Below are positions 1 through 12,300 of a stretch of 64,000 bases of DNA, in pieces. The position numbers and the translations under genes were made by a program. This DNA is from Pseudofabraea citricarpa (taxonomy: Eukaryota > Ascomycota > Leotiomycetes > Helotiales > Dermateaceae). Positions within the stretch are counted from its first letter, which is position 1; each line of letters begins with the position of its first letter. The notes beneath the pieces were generated by a model. That model worked only from the letters and a program-made list of their open reading frames with translations, ran no database searches and was not told the origin of the DNA. The stretch is taken from positions 1,612,001 through 1,676,000 of the forward strand of contig JAPWGK010000005.1 in the NCBI GenBank assembly GCA_029641185.1. Reading direction: 5' to 3'.

Positions 1-362
1 GGTTGCGAATGCTAGCATTAAGCTCCCGTAATAACTGTTTTGTTTCGGCATCAATTTCCTCCCTTTGAGCATCGGTCAAGTATTGCCACTGTTTGTCCCT
101 AGTAGAAAGATTTGCTCGTCTCGGTGGGGCAGATGTAGAGAGATAGGACTGGCGGATATTTTTAAGATAGGCATTGAGAGATGCTATATGCGAGTTCTGC
201 GAAAGTATGAGCAAAGTCCTGTGGGGATTTTGAAATGCTTACAATTCTGTATGCTTCCTTCAAAAACTGGTCGATATTGTCAAGAGATAGGGTCGGGTTC
301 GCTGTTGGTCGAGCATCGTGGCTCTTCAGCAACTCATTGAGAACAGGTGTAAGGTCTGTCAT
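1..362 (-). CDS. Syntaxin-18/Ufe1-like SNARE, N-terminal part (cut by window edge)
   Basis: This is the 5' end of a gene running off the left edge. Exon 1 (362 to 243) encodes 40 residues beginning MTDLTPVLNELLK and ending LKEAYRI. A 46-nt GT-AG intron (242 to 197) follows, and exon 2 (196 to 1) continues in frame as NSHIASLNAYLKNIRQSYLS, with a basic stretch PPRRANLSTRDKQW after it. This N-terminal pattern is that of the fungal syntaxin-18 family, in which Ufe1 is the ER t-SNARE for retrograde Golgi-to-ER traffic and ER membrane fusion. The SNARE helix and the C-terminal membrane anchor would lie outside the window, so the assignment rests on the N-terminal domain alone. A short coiled-coil-like segment (DAQREEIDAETKQLLREL) closes the visible part. 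The ATG at 362 is the first in frame and gives the family's usual N-terminus. Confidence 0.72.
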
Positions 363-1088
363 AACTCATGGGCGACAGGACTTCTTTGGCCCCTCAAAGA
401 TGTAGCAGAAGCAAGTCGCAGATGAAGTCCTCGGGGTTGGAGGGTTGCTGGATTGCTGGATGGTACTCCGTAGTAGGTAATGTAGTGGTACCGGTACCGT
501 AGCATTGCAGAGAGACTCGAGAGCTCTCTTAGTGACGGAACCGTTTCGCTTGACGCTCTCTATTCGTGCTAGCGCTCAACCAAGCTCTACTCTGCCCATG
601 CCCATCGCAGCCTTCCTCACGCCTTCTTTCCTCTCATCTCCCGCTTCAGCCTTGTCCTGTTGCCGACAGACAACTTCAAACATCAGATGCAAATCCTAGC
701 CACTACCGTCTGCATTTATATTCAACTTCCCGAGGGCAGGACTCCGAGTGGAGGATCCTTTGTTATGTATCCTCATTGACTGGCACGACAGCAGTAGCGC
801 AGCGCCGACAATGGCCGTTTTATCCGCCTGAGCTTTCGGAGATCCGTGGCGGCAAACTGAAGGTCCACTAAGATTGCGCATCTTTTTCGGCCGGCATACT
901 ATTTTGCTGCAAAACTTGGGAATAACGCATTTGCCCCGCTACTGATCTCTGATCTCATGGATATAACTCTGCTAGCCCCCGATGCGGTGAGTTGAGTGCA
1001 TTTCTTCCTGCGAATTCCCGTTCTCTCTCTCAATCTCTTTTTCTCTGTCCCTCTCCAAACTTGCTATGCAAGGTATATATTTTCTATC
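363..1088. other. Divergent intergenic region between the SNARE gene and the MFS gene
   Basis: This 726-bp stretch separates the start codons of the minus-strand SNARE gene and the plus-strand transporter, so it should hold both promoters. ORFs of 60-100 codons occur here on both strands but overlap each other and match no family I know. I treat them as non-coding. Confidence 0.5.
1006..1050 (+). promoter_or_regulatory. CT-rich tract upstream of the MFS transporter start
   Basis: A pyrimidine-rich run (TTCTCTCTCTCAATCTC and onward) lies 40-80 bp before the start codon at 1089, followed by a TATATATTTT stretch at about 1075-1084. CT-rich tracts just upstream of the start are a common core-promoter feature of filamentous ascomycete genes. 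Its role here is inferred from position only. Confidence 0.35.
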
Positions 1089-3050
1089 ATGGCACCAAAC
1101 GATCACCTGCAAGAATCTGGAAAGGCCGAGGAGATGGAAGCAGGCAATAATGCTGCGGTGTTAGAGGAAGCTGCAACAAACGCACCGGGATACGAAGCAA
1201 TCTCACGCGACCATTCTTCGACTTCGACAGCCTCCTCAGACGCAGCACAGGACGATCAAGAAAACTCGAGGCATTTGGAACTGGCGCCGGTCAATACTGG
1301 CCCTGTTTACTCTGTCTTCAGTGTATGGCAAAAGAGATACATCGTCATAATGGTCACTTGGGCTGCATTTATTTCTCCTACATCTGCAAACATATATTTT
1401 CCGGCTCTGAATCCCCTGGCTGCACAACTTGACGTGTCTAATACTTTGATCAATTTGACTCTCACTTCATATATGATATTCCAAGGTTTGGCTCCAACTA
1501 TCTTCGGTGATTTAGCCGATATGGCTGGGTAAGCCAGCTTCCATTCAGATAATTTACACCTACTAAATAATATACAGGAGGCGGCCAGCCTATATCCTAG
1601 CATTTATCATATACCTCGGCGCAAATATCGGCCTGGCTTTGCAGAACAGCTACGTAGCCCTTTTCATCTTGAGGTGTATGCAGAGTGCAGGTAGTAGTGG
1701 TGCAATTGCACTCTGCTATGGCGTTGTCGCAGATATTTCTACGAGCTCAGAGCGAGGATCATATATGGGAATTGTTGGTGCTGGAACAATGATGGGGCCA
1801 TCGGTATGTTGATCACAAAGCTCGTTTCTTCAACCTTTTGCATGCTTGGAATAAACTCGAAGTCCAACAATAGTGGATTCCAAACAGACTGGACTTCTCA
1901 CTTGCAAGATCAGATGCTAAATTTTGGGATTCGATAGATTGGGCCTGTAATTGGAGGTATCCTTACACAATTCCTCGGTTGGCGATCAATATTCTGGTTT
2001 CTCGTTATTATCGCCGCTTGTTTCCTTGTTCCTTTCGCACTTACTGTTCCGGAAACTGGTCGCAATGTGGTTGGAAATGGCTCCATCCCTCCACAAGGAT
2101 GGAACATGACCTTCTTGGAGTATCGGAGGTTTCGAAAAGAAGAACAATCCGCAAACGGACTCTCACGTACAGTGACTGCCGAAAGTCGTCGGCGTGCTCA
2201 AGCCGAACTTGCCAGAAGACGAAAACTCCGCTTTCCAAACCCTCTTAAGACGGTCCATATAATTCTAGAGAAGGACATGGCAGTCGTCTTGTTCTACAAT
2301 GCTTTGATATATACTGCATTCTACGACATTATAGCTTCAATTCCAGCTCTGTTTGAAGAAATCTATCACTTCAATGATCTTCAAATTGGACTTTGCTATA
2401 TACCCTTTGGGGTCGGATGTTGCATTGCAAGTTTTGTCAATGGAAGGATGTTAGATCGGAATTACAAACGCGTAGCAAAGCAGATTGGGTTCTCTATCGA
2501 CCGTAAACATGGAGACGATCTGAGACATTTTCCAATTGAGAAAGCCCGTATAGATTTGATCTGGCCACTTCTTGCTTTTGGACTTTCGTGTTATTTGGGC
2601 TACGGCTGGGTACTGGAGAAGAATGTCAATCTAGCCGGGCCCTTGATCTTGCAATTTTTCATCGGGTTCTGTGTCAACGGGTCTTTCAACATTCTGTCTA
2701 CCCTTGTGGTGGATCTATACCCACAAAGTCCTTCAACAGCCACAGCAGCTAACAATATGGTTCGATGCCTGATAGGTGCAGGTGGTACCGGTATCATTGA
2801 CATCATGATTCGGCGTATGGGTCGAGGATGGTGTTTTACTTTCATCGCTCTGGTGTGCATTGCTACCAGTCCGATGTTGTTGGTCTCAGTCAAGTATGGC
2901 CCAAAATGGAGAGAGGAAAGAAGAGTTAGATTGGAACAGCATAATGATGAAAAAAGGAGAAAACAGGAAGTAGAAAGCCAGTCTCAACGTAGTCCTGGGC
3001 AGGACGACGTTTCAAATAATGTCGAAACAGCGCAGATCGAAAAACCTTAG
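1089..3050 (+). CDS. Major facilitator superfamily transporter, QDR/DHA1-type drug:H+ antiporter
   Basis: Three exons (1089-1528, 1578-1803, 1938-3050) encode about 592 residues; the 49-nt and 134-nt introns are GT-AG and keep the frame. A hydrophilic acidic N-tail of about 75 residues precedes the membrane segments. Motif A (GDLADMAGRRP) is split by intron 1, and motif C (GPVIGG) starts exon 3. The following PETGRNVVGNGSIPP is characteristic of the fungal QDR/DHA1 12-helix exporters, which expel drugs, fungal metabolites or polyamines across the plasma membrane by proton antiport. A long cytosolic loop (about residues 275-335) separates the two halves, and the C-tail is highly charged. The ATG at 1089 was chosen because upstream in-frame codons read into the CT-rich leader. 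The Zn2Cys6 gene 1.7 kb downstream on the same strand could be its regulator, but that is only suggested by proximity. The substrate cannot be told from sequence. Confidence 0.9.
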
Positions 3051-4764
3051 ATGGTGTTAGGGTCAGATGGAGCATATTTCATATGCATTGGTCAGGAGTT
3101 TGGTATAGCATACACCATACACCATAATTAGGTATTTGGTTTGGCGTTCGGTTCCATAGTGGCATGTTGCCATTTAGCATCCAATCTCTCCACAGGGAAG
3201 GATAGAGAATTCAGATGTTTGAAATCCGTTAACTCGATTCTTTTTACAGTTAGTTACATCAAGTGGGTATTTTACAAAATGATAAAACCTAAACCACTCT
3301 CTGCTTAGCTTACTTGTATACTTCTAACAAGACAAACAGCCTGTAATGGTTGTACCTTCCTCATAAACTCTTATAACATAAGAACACTCAATTAGCAAGA
3401 TAAAATGATTGGTTAGTTGCTAAATGTAGAGTTGCTCTCTATTAGCTACCCTTTCTCCCCTTCTTGATACTGCTAGCTATCGGATCTAAGATCTAGTCTT
3501 TGCCAGAAGAGAGCACGTGCCTTTTGTTTCTTTAAGTCCGCATGGAGCGAGGGCGAGTTCGAAAACTCCAGGTCCACAATCAACAAAACTTTCCTATATA
3601 AGAGTTTTTATGTTTTATGTCATCTCTTAAACAAGAAGTAAAGAAAAATGAGATCTGAGTCCGCATCGTGACGAGACTTACTGTTCTACAGGTAAGCACG
3701 TGCTTTGTTTCTTTGTTCTGTTCTTCACAAACCTTGAAACAAGAAGTCCTCCGAGTCCGCAATGCAACAAAATGCAAGGTGCTGGTTAGGGGGTAAAACA
3801 CGTGGATATCCCGATTGCCTTTTACCTGGATACTAACAAAATCAACATCTAGATAAGTGCTAAGCGATTTGACTTCCATGGCACAGAAAGCAGTGGAATC
3901 TAAGCATTGATCAATAAAACCCCGCAAGTATCAGTCCAAGTCTATAGGCTGAACTTGTTTTCTTGGGGGTTAATAAAGACATTGTTTTATATACCTAGGT
4001 AGTTCATTTGGGGGATCTAGTGTATAATTTCGAGTTCTTACAACTAAGATGCGAGGAGGTCGCTTAATCCTCGACGTGAACCTGCGATGTCTCTGCTATT
4101 AGATGCTCAGAGCGATTAAAAATCCCTACTGAGGTGCCTTAATACTTGGTTAGCTTCGGTTGGAGTTTTGTGGGCTTTCGCATCTTGTCCACGGTGAACG
4201 GAAAGGAGAGCAGAATGTTCGTGTCACAGACACAAACTTCACTGTGGCCATTCCCGTGAGAGGGCTAGCTCTCATACATCTACGCTTTCCCTTGGTCTTT
4301 GGACTAACTCAAAATGAAATCTTTTTATTTATCATGGTGAAATATAAGACAGTCAAAGATATATAAAAATGGCCGGGGGCCAATGACGTTTTTTGAAATA
4401 ATTTCTTAAAATTCCCACCTAGCTAATACAGGAAATATCAAGATACTTCTTTAGAGATGCCTCGAACAATTATAATTATGCGTATTAAATCGTTCATACC
4501 AAACCAGCCAGAAGTCTACCCAGTATCCTAGGTATCCGATTGGTGAATAGATACTTTTCTATTTATACATTTACTCTTATTTTGAGTTTTTGCTATCTGG
4601 GTTCCGAAGGAAGCCAGTGGCAAGCCACCCGAGACCACGCCTCGGCTTTAAAAGTACCAGATCTTCGTACTTCGTAATCGGTTCCGCCATCTCGTTCGAC
4701 TACATATGTACTGCATGGGTTCTCGTACGGCTCTCATACTGTCTGAGTATAGAGAGCGATAATC
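3051..4764. other. AT-rich intergenic region with degenerate direct repeats
   Basis: No supportable gene lies in this 1.7-kb stretch between the MFS gene and the transcription factor. ORFs such as 4160-4366 are short and show no family signal. It contains two copies of a CACGTG-bearing block (3512-3533 and 3695-3714) and related AACAAGAAGT and GAGTCCGCA blocks, listed separately. Confidence 0.5.
3512..3770 (+). repeat. Degenerate direct repeats with CACGTG and GAGTCCGCA blocks
   Basis: Block 1, AGCACGTGC followed by TTTTGTTTCTTT, occurs at 3512 and with a small deletion at 3695. Block 2, AACAAGAAGT followed within about 25 bp by GAGTCCGCA, occurs from about 3629 and again from about 3738, and a further AGTCCGCA sits at 3534. 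The copies look like a short sequence duplicated and then diverged. They could be a transposon relic or a duplicated regulatory segment upstream of the Zn2Cys6 gene. Confidence 0.5.
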
Positions 4765-6197
4765 ATGGAGAAAACCACTCAATCGAGAACGCCGCCCAAA
4801 TCACGGAAACCGCATCGGAAAACCCGCACAGGTTGTACATCTTGCAAAAAGGGAAAAGTTAAGGTTCGTATATATCTTCCTTTGACTAAAGATGTTTATT
4901 TGATCGTAAGGATAAGAATGTTACCCGCAAAGGTCTTTCTAAAATAAATGGTTGTGCTCAAGGTCTTCGATACAATGATACCTCTGACGCTCAAAATATT
5001 TTAAGGCCTCGAAACCTTTTTCTTTTGGAGACACACATCCATGGCTATCAAAAACATCTGCTGAGATTCTTAATTTAGTGCAATGAATCTAAACCATATT
5101 GTGGTTATTGCGAAAGACACGGCTATGAATGCGTATATGTCACACCACCCAGCCGTCCCAAAGTCACAGTCTCGGAAATATATCCTATGCCAAAGATACT
5201 ACAGACATCTATTGGACCTCGGTCCACCGGTGCTTCAGCCAGAAATCTCAATATGCTAGACCTTGAGCTGTTACACCTCTACACGACCTCAACCTGCTTC
5301 ACTTTTAGCAAAATACCCCAAAGTCAGGAGATCTGGCAGCGGACAGTCCCACGGCTAGCATTCTCAGACGAGTTTCTTCTCCACGGCATCCTTGGAATCT
5401 CAGCATTGCACCTTTCGCGATTATCAGCTGGTAGAAAGGACGAGTTGCGTGCGGCTGCTTCAGTATACCACTCTGCCGCAGTCACCAAACTCCGCTTGGC
5501 CATCTCAGGGATTAGCTCGGAAAACGTGCATGCCTGTTGCGTGTTTACAACACTTGTCAATATCCATAGATGGGCCTACGCCGAGGGCACTGAGAGCCTC
5601 TTCTTTGTGGATGCGACAGAGGATCTCGAGGGTGATTCGGTTGAATGGGTCCAGCTTTTACGCGGCGGAGCAGGCCTCATTCGTACTTACCTTCAAGAAG
5701 TCAATCAAGGGCCGGCAAGCGGGCTGTTTGACTGGGACACTGATGCAGAAGATTTTGCAAAGGAAAACCCAAAGGAAACCACGAGATTCGAGGCGTTGGA
5801 GCAGCTATGGAACACTGCAGACTCTCCTACCACTACTCTAGATATCGATGCATTAAAGGAGACTTTGGGGTCTTTGATAACCATGTACACACTGATTTCG
5901 GCGCCAAACATACGCATCAACACTGTTTCTATCGGGCTGGCATGGTTGACACGGATCCCTGAACGATTCATTTCTATGGTTCGTGAACGGCATCCGTTTG
6001 CCTTGATCCTGCTCGCTCACTACTGCTTGGTGCTGAATAAAATCGACGACTTTTGGTGGATTCAGGGCATCAGCAGAAATCTATTGCACAGGATACACAA
6101 TGCCATCGGTGATAAGTGGGAACCTTGGATTAAGTGGCCACTTCAGGATTTGATACTGCTGGAGTTTAGGAAGAGCAGTGCAGAAGTTGAAAGCTAG
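4765..6197 (+). CDS. Zn2Cys6 fungal transcription factor
   Basis: Two exons (4765-4863 and 5079-6197) give about 405 residues. The binuclear zinc cluster is split by the 215-nt intron: exon 1 ends CTSCKKGKVK and exon 2 begins CNESKPYCGYCERHGYEC. Joined, these give the canonical C-x2-C-x6-C-x6-C-x2-C-x6-C, preceded by a basic stretch (KSRKPHRKTRTG) that contacts DNA in this family. After a short linker the rest reads DLELLHLYTTSTCFTFSK and FLLHGILGISALHLSRL, the pattern of the Upc2-like group of fungal regulators (helical regulatory domain, no typical fungal-specific PF04082 core). It is probably a nuclear regulator of a small gene set; the MFS exporter upstream is a possible target. The intron is longer than its neighbours', so a further small exon or alternative splice inside 4864-5078 cannot be excluded. 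Confidence 0.85.
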
Positions 6198-9100
6198 AGG
6201 AGAAGCTGTGTACGAATTCAAATCTGCTCTATGTTCCTAGGTGGGCTGTTCTACTATGTAATCTACAACAACTTCCCAACTGGGTACTGCACTCGGGTCA
6301 AATTTTTGTTAAATTAATTTCGTGTGACAGAACATTCCTGCTAACAAATTGTCAAGACAAATTCCTTTTCTTAAAACGCGACCAGGATTGATAAGGCACT
6401 GAGGTTCGCAGGGGAATAATGACAGAGTAAAGTAAACGTGTAGCTTAGGACAATTACCGACAATGAAGATGGCTTAAGGATCCTAGAAAATATCCCGAGA
6501 TATACGAGATACGAAACATGGCTAGTGCTTCACCGGATGCGAACATAAACGAGATACGAGCGAGACGTTGGTTTAAGTTTAGATGATGCCGACTATACCG
6601 ACCCTACTATCGCAGACCCAACTACAGGTAAGTCTTATGCTTCTCTATAGATTCCTTCTCGTGCTCTTCGTATTCCAGAAATTCGCAACAGATCCGACCG
6701 ATACCGATTTGATCGCTCCTTGCCACGGAAGCTCGCTAAATTTAGCCGACGGCGAAGGGCGAAATCTATCTGCCAAGGAGGGTTATAACACCTCGACATT
6801 CAAAGATATCGACTTGAAAGATTGCTTGAAACCAAATTAACTACTACTAGATTTGAACCAAATCACCATTCGCGGAACTAAGCCGAGGTATTTGACGGAT
6901 TACAATAATGTATCCTCAATCCCTTTTGCACCTGCACCTTTTGCCTGCTCTCTGACCGGAAAAGCAGATTATGGATTTTCTTGGTCCTTGAATCGGTATC
7001 ACGTTTTTTCCGTTCATGTTCTTATTTCCCATCGCTCAACCTGACCGTCTCTTCGACCAAAGAGATCAGACTCAGATCCAGGCACTCAATGGGCACGAAC
7101 ATATGAGCATGGCAGGCGATGGTGGTGGCGACTACGAGACAGCGCATTGGGTCAATAACAGTTCCTTCAACATTCAGGATTTAGAATTAGAAGTTCTTAC
7201 AGAGATTTTCCGCAAAAGAAGTTTGCTGTTGCCATTCAAACTCTTGCTGCCATCTGGTCTTGCTCTCGTGGATCTTGTGCTTTGGGATCCGAAAGCGTTC
7301 TTTGAAACTGCATGACATTAAAACACTGCATCGAGAAACCAAACCCACCTGGCCAATGGACCCGATGCTAAAATCAGAATTTGGGATCTTCTGCATTTAG
7401 TGTTCAATGCTTCTCTCGCAGCGAGCGTGGCTTGAAGCGAAAAGATCTGAAGGCATTTATAATTCTGGTGTAATGGGTAAGAGCGACGTCTAGATTACGC
7501 GTTGCCAGTCAGTTAGAAATTCGAGAAAATTCGAGCAAGTTCTTGTTAGGACAAAACGAAAGGCCAAGGACCATAACTCACCCACCATCTATTTCCATCG
7601 ATCTTCAACATGGTCAGATATCTCGGAGAAGAAGATAAATGGAAACGAAGTTCACACATGAGCCGGTTTGCAACCTATAGAATAATCCGTTGTCTTCTTT
7701 CTCGTCCTCAACCTCCGCTCAACTCTGGGACACCAAGAGTAGCAATGTAGCTCCTATCTAATCCCCAACTTTGATTCTCGGCCTGATGATCTCTTACATA
7801 CTAGACAAGGTTCGATACGATCACTTCCCATGGCTGATGGTTGCACGACAGTGAAAGAGCCACAAATGATATCAAACCACGGCCTCTTCAAGAACAAGCA
7901 GAAAGGCTCTGACTCAAGAATTGCTATCCTTAGTGTTGGTGTCATAGGGCGAGTATACTCGTAGGAGATCTGGGTTGGTTTGGTCAGAATAGATTGCTAC
8001 GATATAATTAGCCCTCGCGGAATTATAAGACTTCCCTGCTATAGTTCTAATCTCGAGAACTCTTTCTTGTTCTAATATAACACTAGTCTCTATCTTTAAT
8101 AACTGTTAGATTTCATCGTCCTCCTTCTTCCCTTTACCAATCTCAACAAGCCATCTCCTACAGAGTGCCTTCAACAAGCGATTTACTTATCTCTTCCTAA
8201 CTTTCCTGCCTTGACCGTACCCTGCAGGACCTTGAATCCTATTCCGTTTCGTAGCATCGCCAACGGTTCCATAGAACCACCTTCTGCATCTTTACTTTCC
8301 GCGTTATCTGCAAAGATCTCCTGCATACCACAGCAACCAGTCGCCGCAGGTGGCAATAATCGTCTGGTGGCTCATAACGCAGATGGGAATTCGCAAAACA
8401 CGGCGGTGTTCCTGGCAACAACCAGCGTCGTCGCAGCCCTTAGAATCGGCCCAGCCTGAGGTCAAGTTCTCGTTGCCATGCTCCTCTCCGTTGTCATTTC
8501 CCCGCCCTTGAAAAAAGGGCAGGCAGGGCAGAGCACCACGACGTGGTACCGCCCAATGCTGTACTGGTCTCTGTGGTCTGCTTGCCTCGGGGTTTCGAGC
8601 TTGCTAATCTCTTCCTGACGTCGTTTGTATTCGCGTCTTTGTTCTTCTTTCTTTGCTATTGATTGCTTTGGTTCTGTTCTCCAACGGGCGTGGAGGGCGT
8701 GCGAGATGGCGCATGCTCTCAGCTGGGTTAGCTGTCGGTGTATATAACTCGACTGGTCCACTCGATGCTATCTGGAATAACACTTCCATGAGTGGATTTC
8801 TGCCGCAGCTGGAGTCTACGGTTATGGGAACTGCCATACCAAGGTACTAAGTAAGTCTGTCACTCTGGCATTAGAGCGTTACACTCAAGTGTGCTTTCAA
8901 ACAATTCTACTTTGCTTGACTCCAGACTTGTGGTATAGCTTGCTTGAAATGCCCAAGGTCGAAGAAGAAAACAGACGGCTCAATAAGTCCATAGGTATCT
9001 CTGTTCCAAAGTGTTTTTTATCGGTGCAAGGGATGGAACCAACGAGAATCCGATTTCCTCCTTCCCGACTCACATCTCTCAACATCATCACCACGCAAGG

Positions 9101-9377
9101 TTTATCAGAAGTTGTAAATGTAGTGTTTTCAGATCTCCAAACACTCGGAATCCCAACGACATGATCCATTGAGGCCAAGCATTAGAACTCGGAGAAAACC
9201 AACAGCTAATGTTCAAATGATTGTATTGTACTTATGTACCTATTATGCAAATTTTCTCTCGGAAGGAATTTACCCACACAAATGCCCACCAAATACGCCC
9301 ATACCAGTACAGTAAAGAAAACAAACGCCACATTCAACCCCCCATCGTGATTCCCCTATGAAACTTTTTTTACTACA
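6198..9377. other. Gene-poor region with possible decayed coding scraps
   Basis: This 3.2-kb stretch lies between the Zn2Cys6 gene and the 3' end of the class VII chitin synthase. ORFs here stay below 100 codons, use conflicting frames and match no family. Two short translations resemble WD40 strand ends: NGPDAKIRIWDLLHLV near 7354-7402 and SAQLWDTKSSN near 7714-7746, in different frames and bounded by stops. A segment at 6583-6837 can be read as two small exons around a 65-nt GT-AG intron, but I recognise nothing in it. It could be an eroded gene or ordinary spacer. Confidence 0.4.
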
Positions 9378-12300
9378 CTACATACTGGCCAATTCACTAT
9401 CGATCATTCTGTCCAAGAATATCCTCCTCTCCCCGACCAGTTCGGTCTGTAATCTCTGCTCGACGAGGGCTCGAACTTGCTTCTTCGTAACATTATCCAA
9501 ATCCACCTCTCGGAGACATCCTTGAATGGCCTCGACAATCATCATATCATCGGGTCCTGCATTTCCACGCTGGAAGTCGAAAGTGCTAACTGGGCGAGAT
9601 ATGGGACCAGGAGAACGGGCCCCACCTAATGGCGAGCGAGAATGTCCTTGCGACATGTGGGAGGGTGAGACCTGCCCATAAGTGTCGAGTAGGTTGGTGG
9701 AGGAGGTTTGTAACATGCTTGGCCCACGAGAATGTGTTTGTGGGTGATCTTGATAAGGTGATTGAGAGCGAGGATCGTTAAGCCCAGCACCCAATGACAT
9801 AGCTGACTGATGTCTTACAGCCGGATTGTCAGAATAGGGACTATTCGCGTACATTGTCTGATGACCCCCAAAAGCTGCGGGAGATTGTGGTGGCTGCATG
9901 TATTGGCCACGTCCTTGGAACCCGGTCAAAACCGTAGATGCAGGCTTGGCAGATGAGTACATGGATTTCATATCGTCCATCTCGTACTGGTCCTCATTAT
10001 AATCATAAACCTTCTCCACCGGAACACCTCTACGGCCAGGAAGGTTGTTTTGCATGGCATAATCGTCCCAACGCTGGAGTGGAATGCTCCGTGGATCGAA
10101 ACCTTCATCGTCAATTGCAACCACCTGCTTATTTCCTTTCTCCCCTATGACAATACGAGTATTACCCCAGGAGAAATTGTCTTGGTTCCAGAAGGAATAT
10201 ACTGGCAGAATGAACGAGTAAATTGGGAAGGCCAAGATGTAAATGATCATCCATCCGATGTGTTGCCATTGGCGCTTCAGGATAAATATAAGAGCTTGAA
10301 GACCATAGACAGCAGCTATCATGATGATTGAGATCAGAGGAAATTGTCCCTCGTGGTTTGCAACTCGGTAAATAAGATAGGCGAGATAGACCGTGGTTGC
10401 AGGAAGAATAAGGGTACCGAAAAGGTCGATCATGACGACGAATCTCATACTGAAAAGACAGAATCCGCACATTTCTTTGACGAACATCAGCTCAGCAAGA
10501 TTGTGGATAGTTGAGTTGATCCATCGTCTTCTCTGGGACAAAAGCACACTCCACGTCTCTGGTGCAGCGGTACTAGCGTATGCATCTGCGATGAACTTGT
10601 AAGACATGTATGGGAAATGTCTGGTCATGAGAGTAGTAAGATATCGATCCTCTCCAAGGGACAGTAGATTCTTCTTGTGCAGAGTGTCAACGACACAGTC
10701 ACTGTAATCGTGGATCACAGCATCGGAAATAATCAAAGGTTTACCCTTGTCAGCGGTACGGAGGCGGTACATGGTGAAACTATAACTGTTAGCGTTGGGT
10801 TTTAATGAGAGTCTGTTTTACTTACCAACCAGGCAAACAAGTGACACTGCCAAAGAGAGATTCGAAAGCCTTGGCCAAGTTATGAGAAATGAAGTACTCA
10901 TAAACCTGGATCATAGTCCACCATGATCGTTCTTCATTTTCCAAACTAGTCTCTCCGCAGATACCAGCAATTTTGGCGTTGTTGGCACAAGCTGCCACTA
11001 AACGATTGAGAGAGTCTTCACGGACTTGGGTATCGGCATCAATCATTAGGAGATACTCATAAAGCTCGGGGTCGACACCAATGATATTGTTGATCTGGTG
11101 GAACATTTCAAGCTCGAGGGGTGACATAGGAGATCGGTGGTGGACACGGTTAAGGAAGCTCATAAGTAGAATTTGAGAGTCTCGTTTTCCACGATTTCCA
11201 GGCTTGGATTTGGTTTGTTCGGATTCCTTGCCGACCTTGACAACGACAATATATGGGACGACATTGCCTTCGTACTCGTACAAACCAGAGTAGACTTTTC
11301 CGTAATTCAGTTGTTCACTGCTTTCGCCAACAGATTTGAATGGAAGGGCGGGAGGGTCGATTTTTGGGTCAACGCCAAGAATATCTAGGACGATCTTGGG
11401 GGTAGGTCTATCGTTACCACCACCAACAATCATACCGTCACAAATAACACAGAGCAGTTTTCTCTTGTTGTCGTATTGGAGTGCGGTCAAAGAGTCAAGA
11501 GCCTTTCGTAGTGAGTCTTCACCTTCCGTGTATGCGGGAACCTGGCAGATGACGAATTTGTCTTGAGGAGCCGGACGACGCTTCGAACCAAATTGCAGAG
11601 CAGCCAAGAACTTGACGACAATGACTGTACATAGCAGGATCGTGAAGACGAGCAAGATGTAATTGTTGACTTGGCATTTGAAGCTGTCTCTGAAATCAGG
11701 AATACCTGCGTAGAAGGCTTGATTAAAACAATTCAAAGTGTTCTGAAGAGTAACCGAGTAAGTCGAGTTTGCTGAGGCGAGTTTTTTCTCCCACAGCGAG
11801 GTGATGTCCAGACCGGGATTACTCTGAATCATAGTACTAACAGCATCGTCGATGAAGTCATAAGATGCCAGGTTGCCATAGGTGTCCAGAGTATAGTAGT
11901 AATTGGTAAGATCGTAAACCTTGCCATGAAGTATGAACCAGTAGTGTTGCGAGTTTTGTCCTTGACTCTTAATCGTTTTCTTCTTGGTGACAAGATCACC
12001 ATGGTAATACTCCTTTATCCGAGGCTGGAAATGGGTCGCGTACCAGTTAGTATCTGCCAATGCACTAGCAGTGTAGGGGCTCAAGCTTCCAGAAGTGTGG
12101 ACTGCGTTGGAATACTCGACGGTGGTGTTGGTAAGGAGGGCAAGCGACTCGTCAGTGACTATGCCTGGGCATGCTACAGTGAGAGGGGGCATGAAGTAAT
12201 CGTCCATGTTCAGACCAGCCAAGGGTTGCATGTTGTCCGTAGTAGTCTCGATATCTGTATCACTGTGTTGTAGTTTCCAGAATTTGGAAAGATCGTATAC

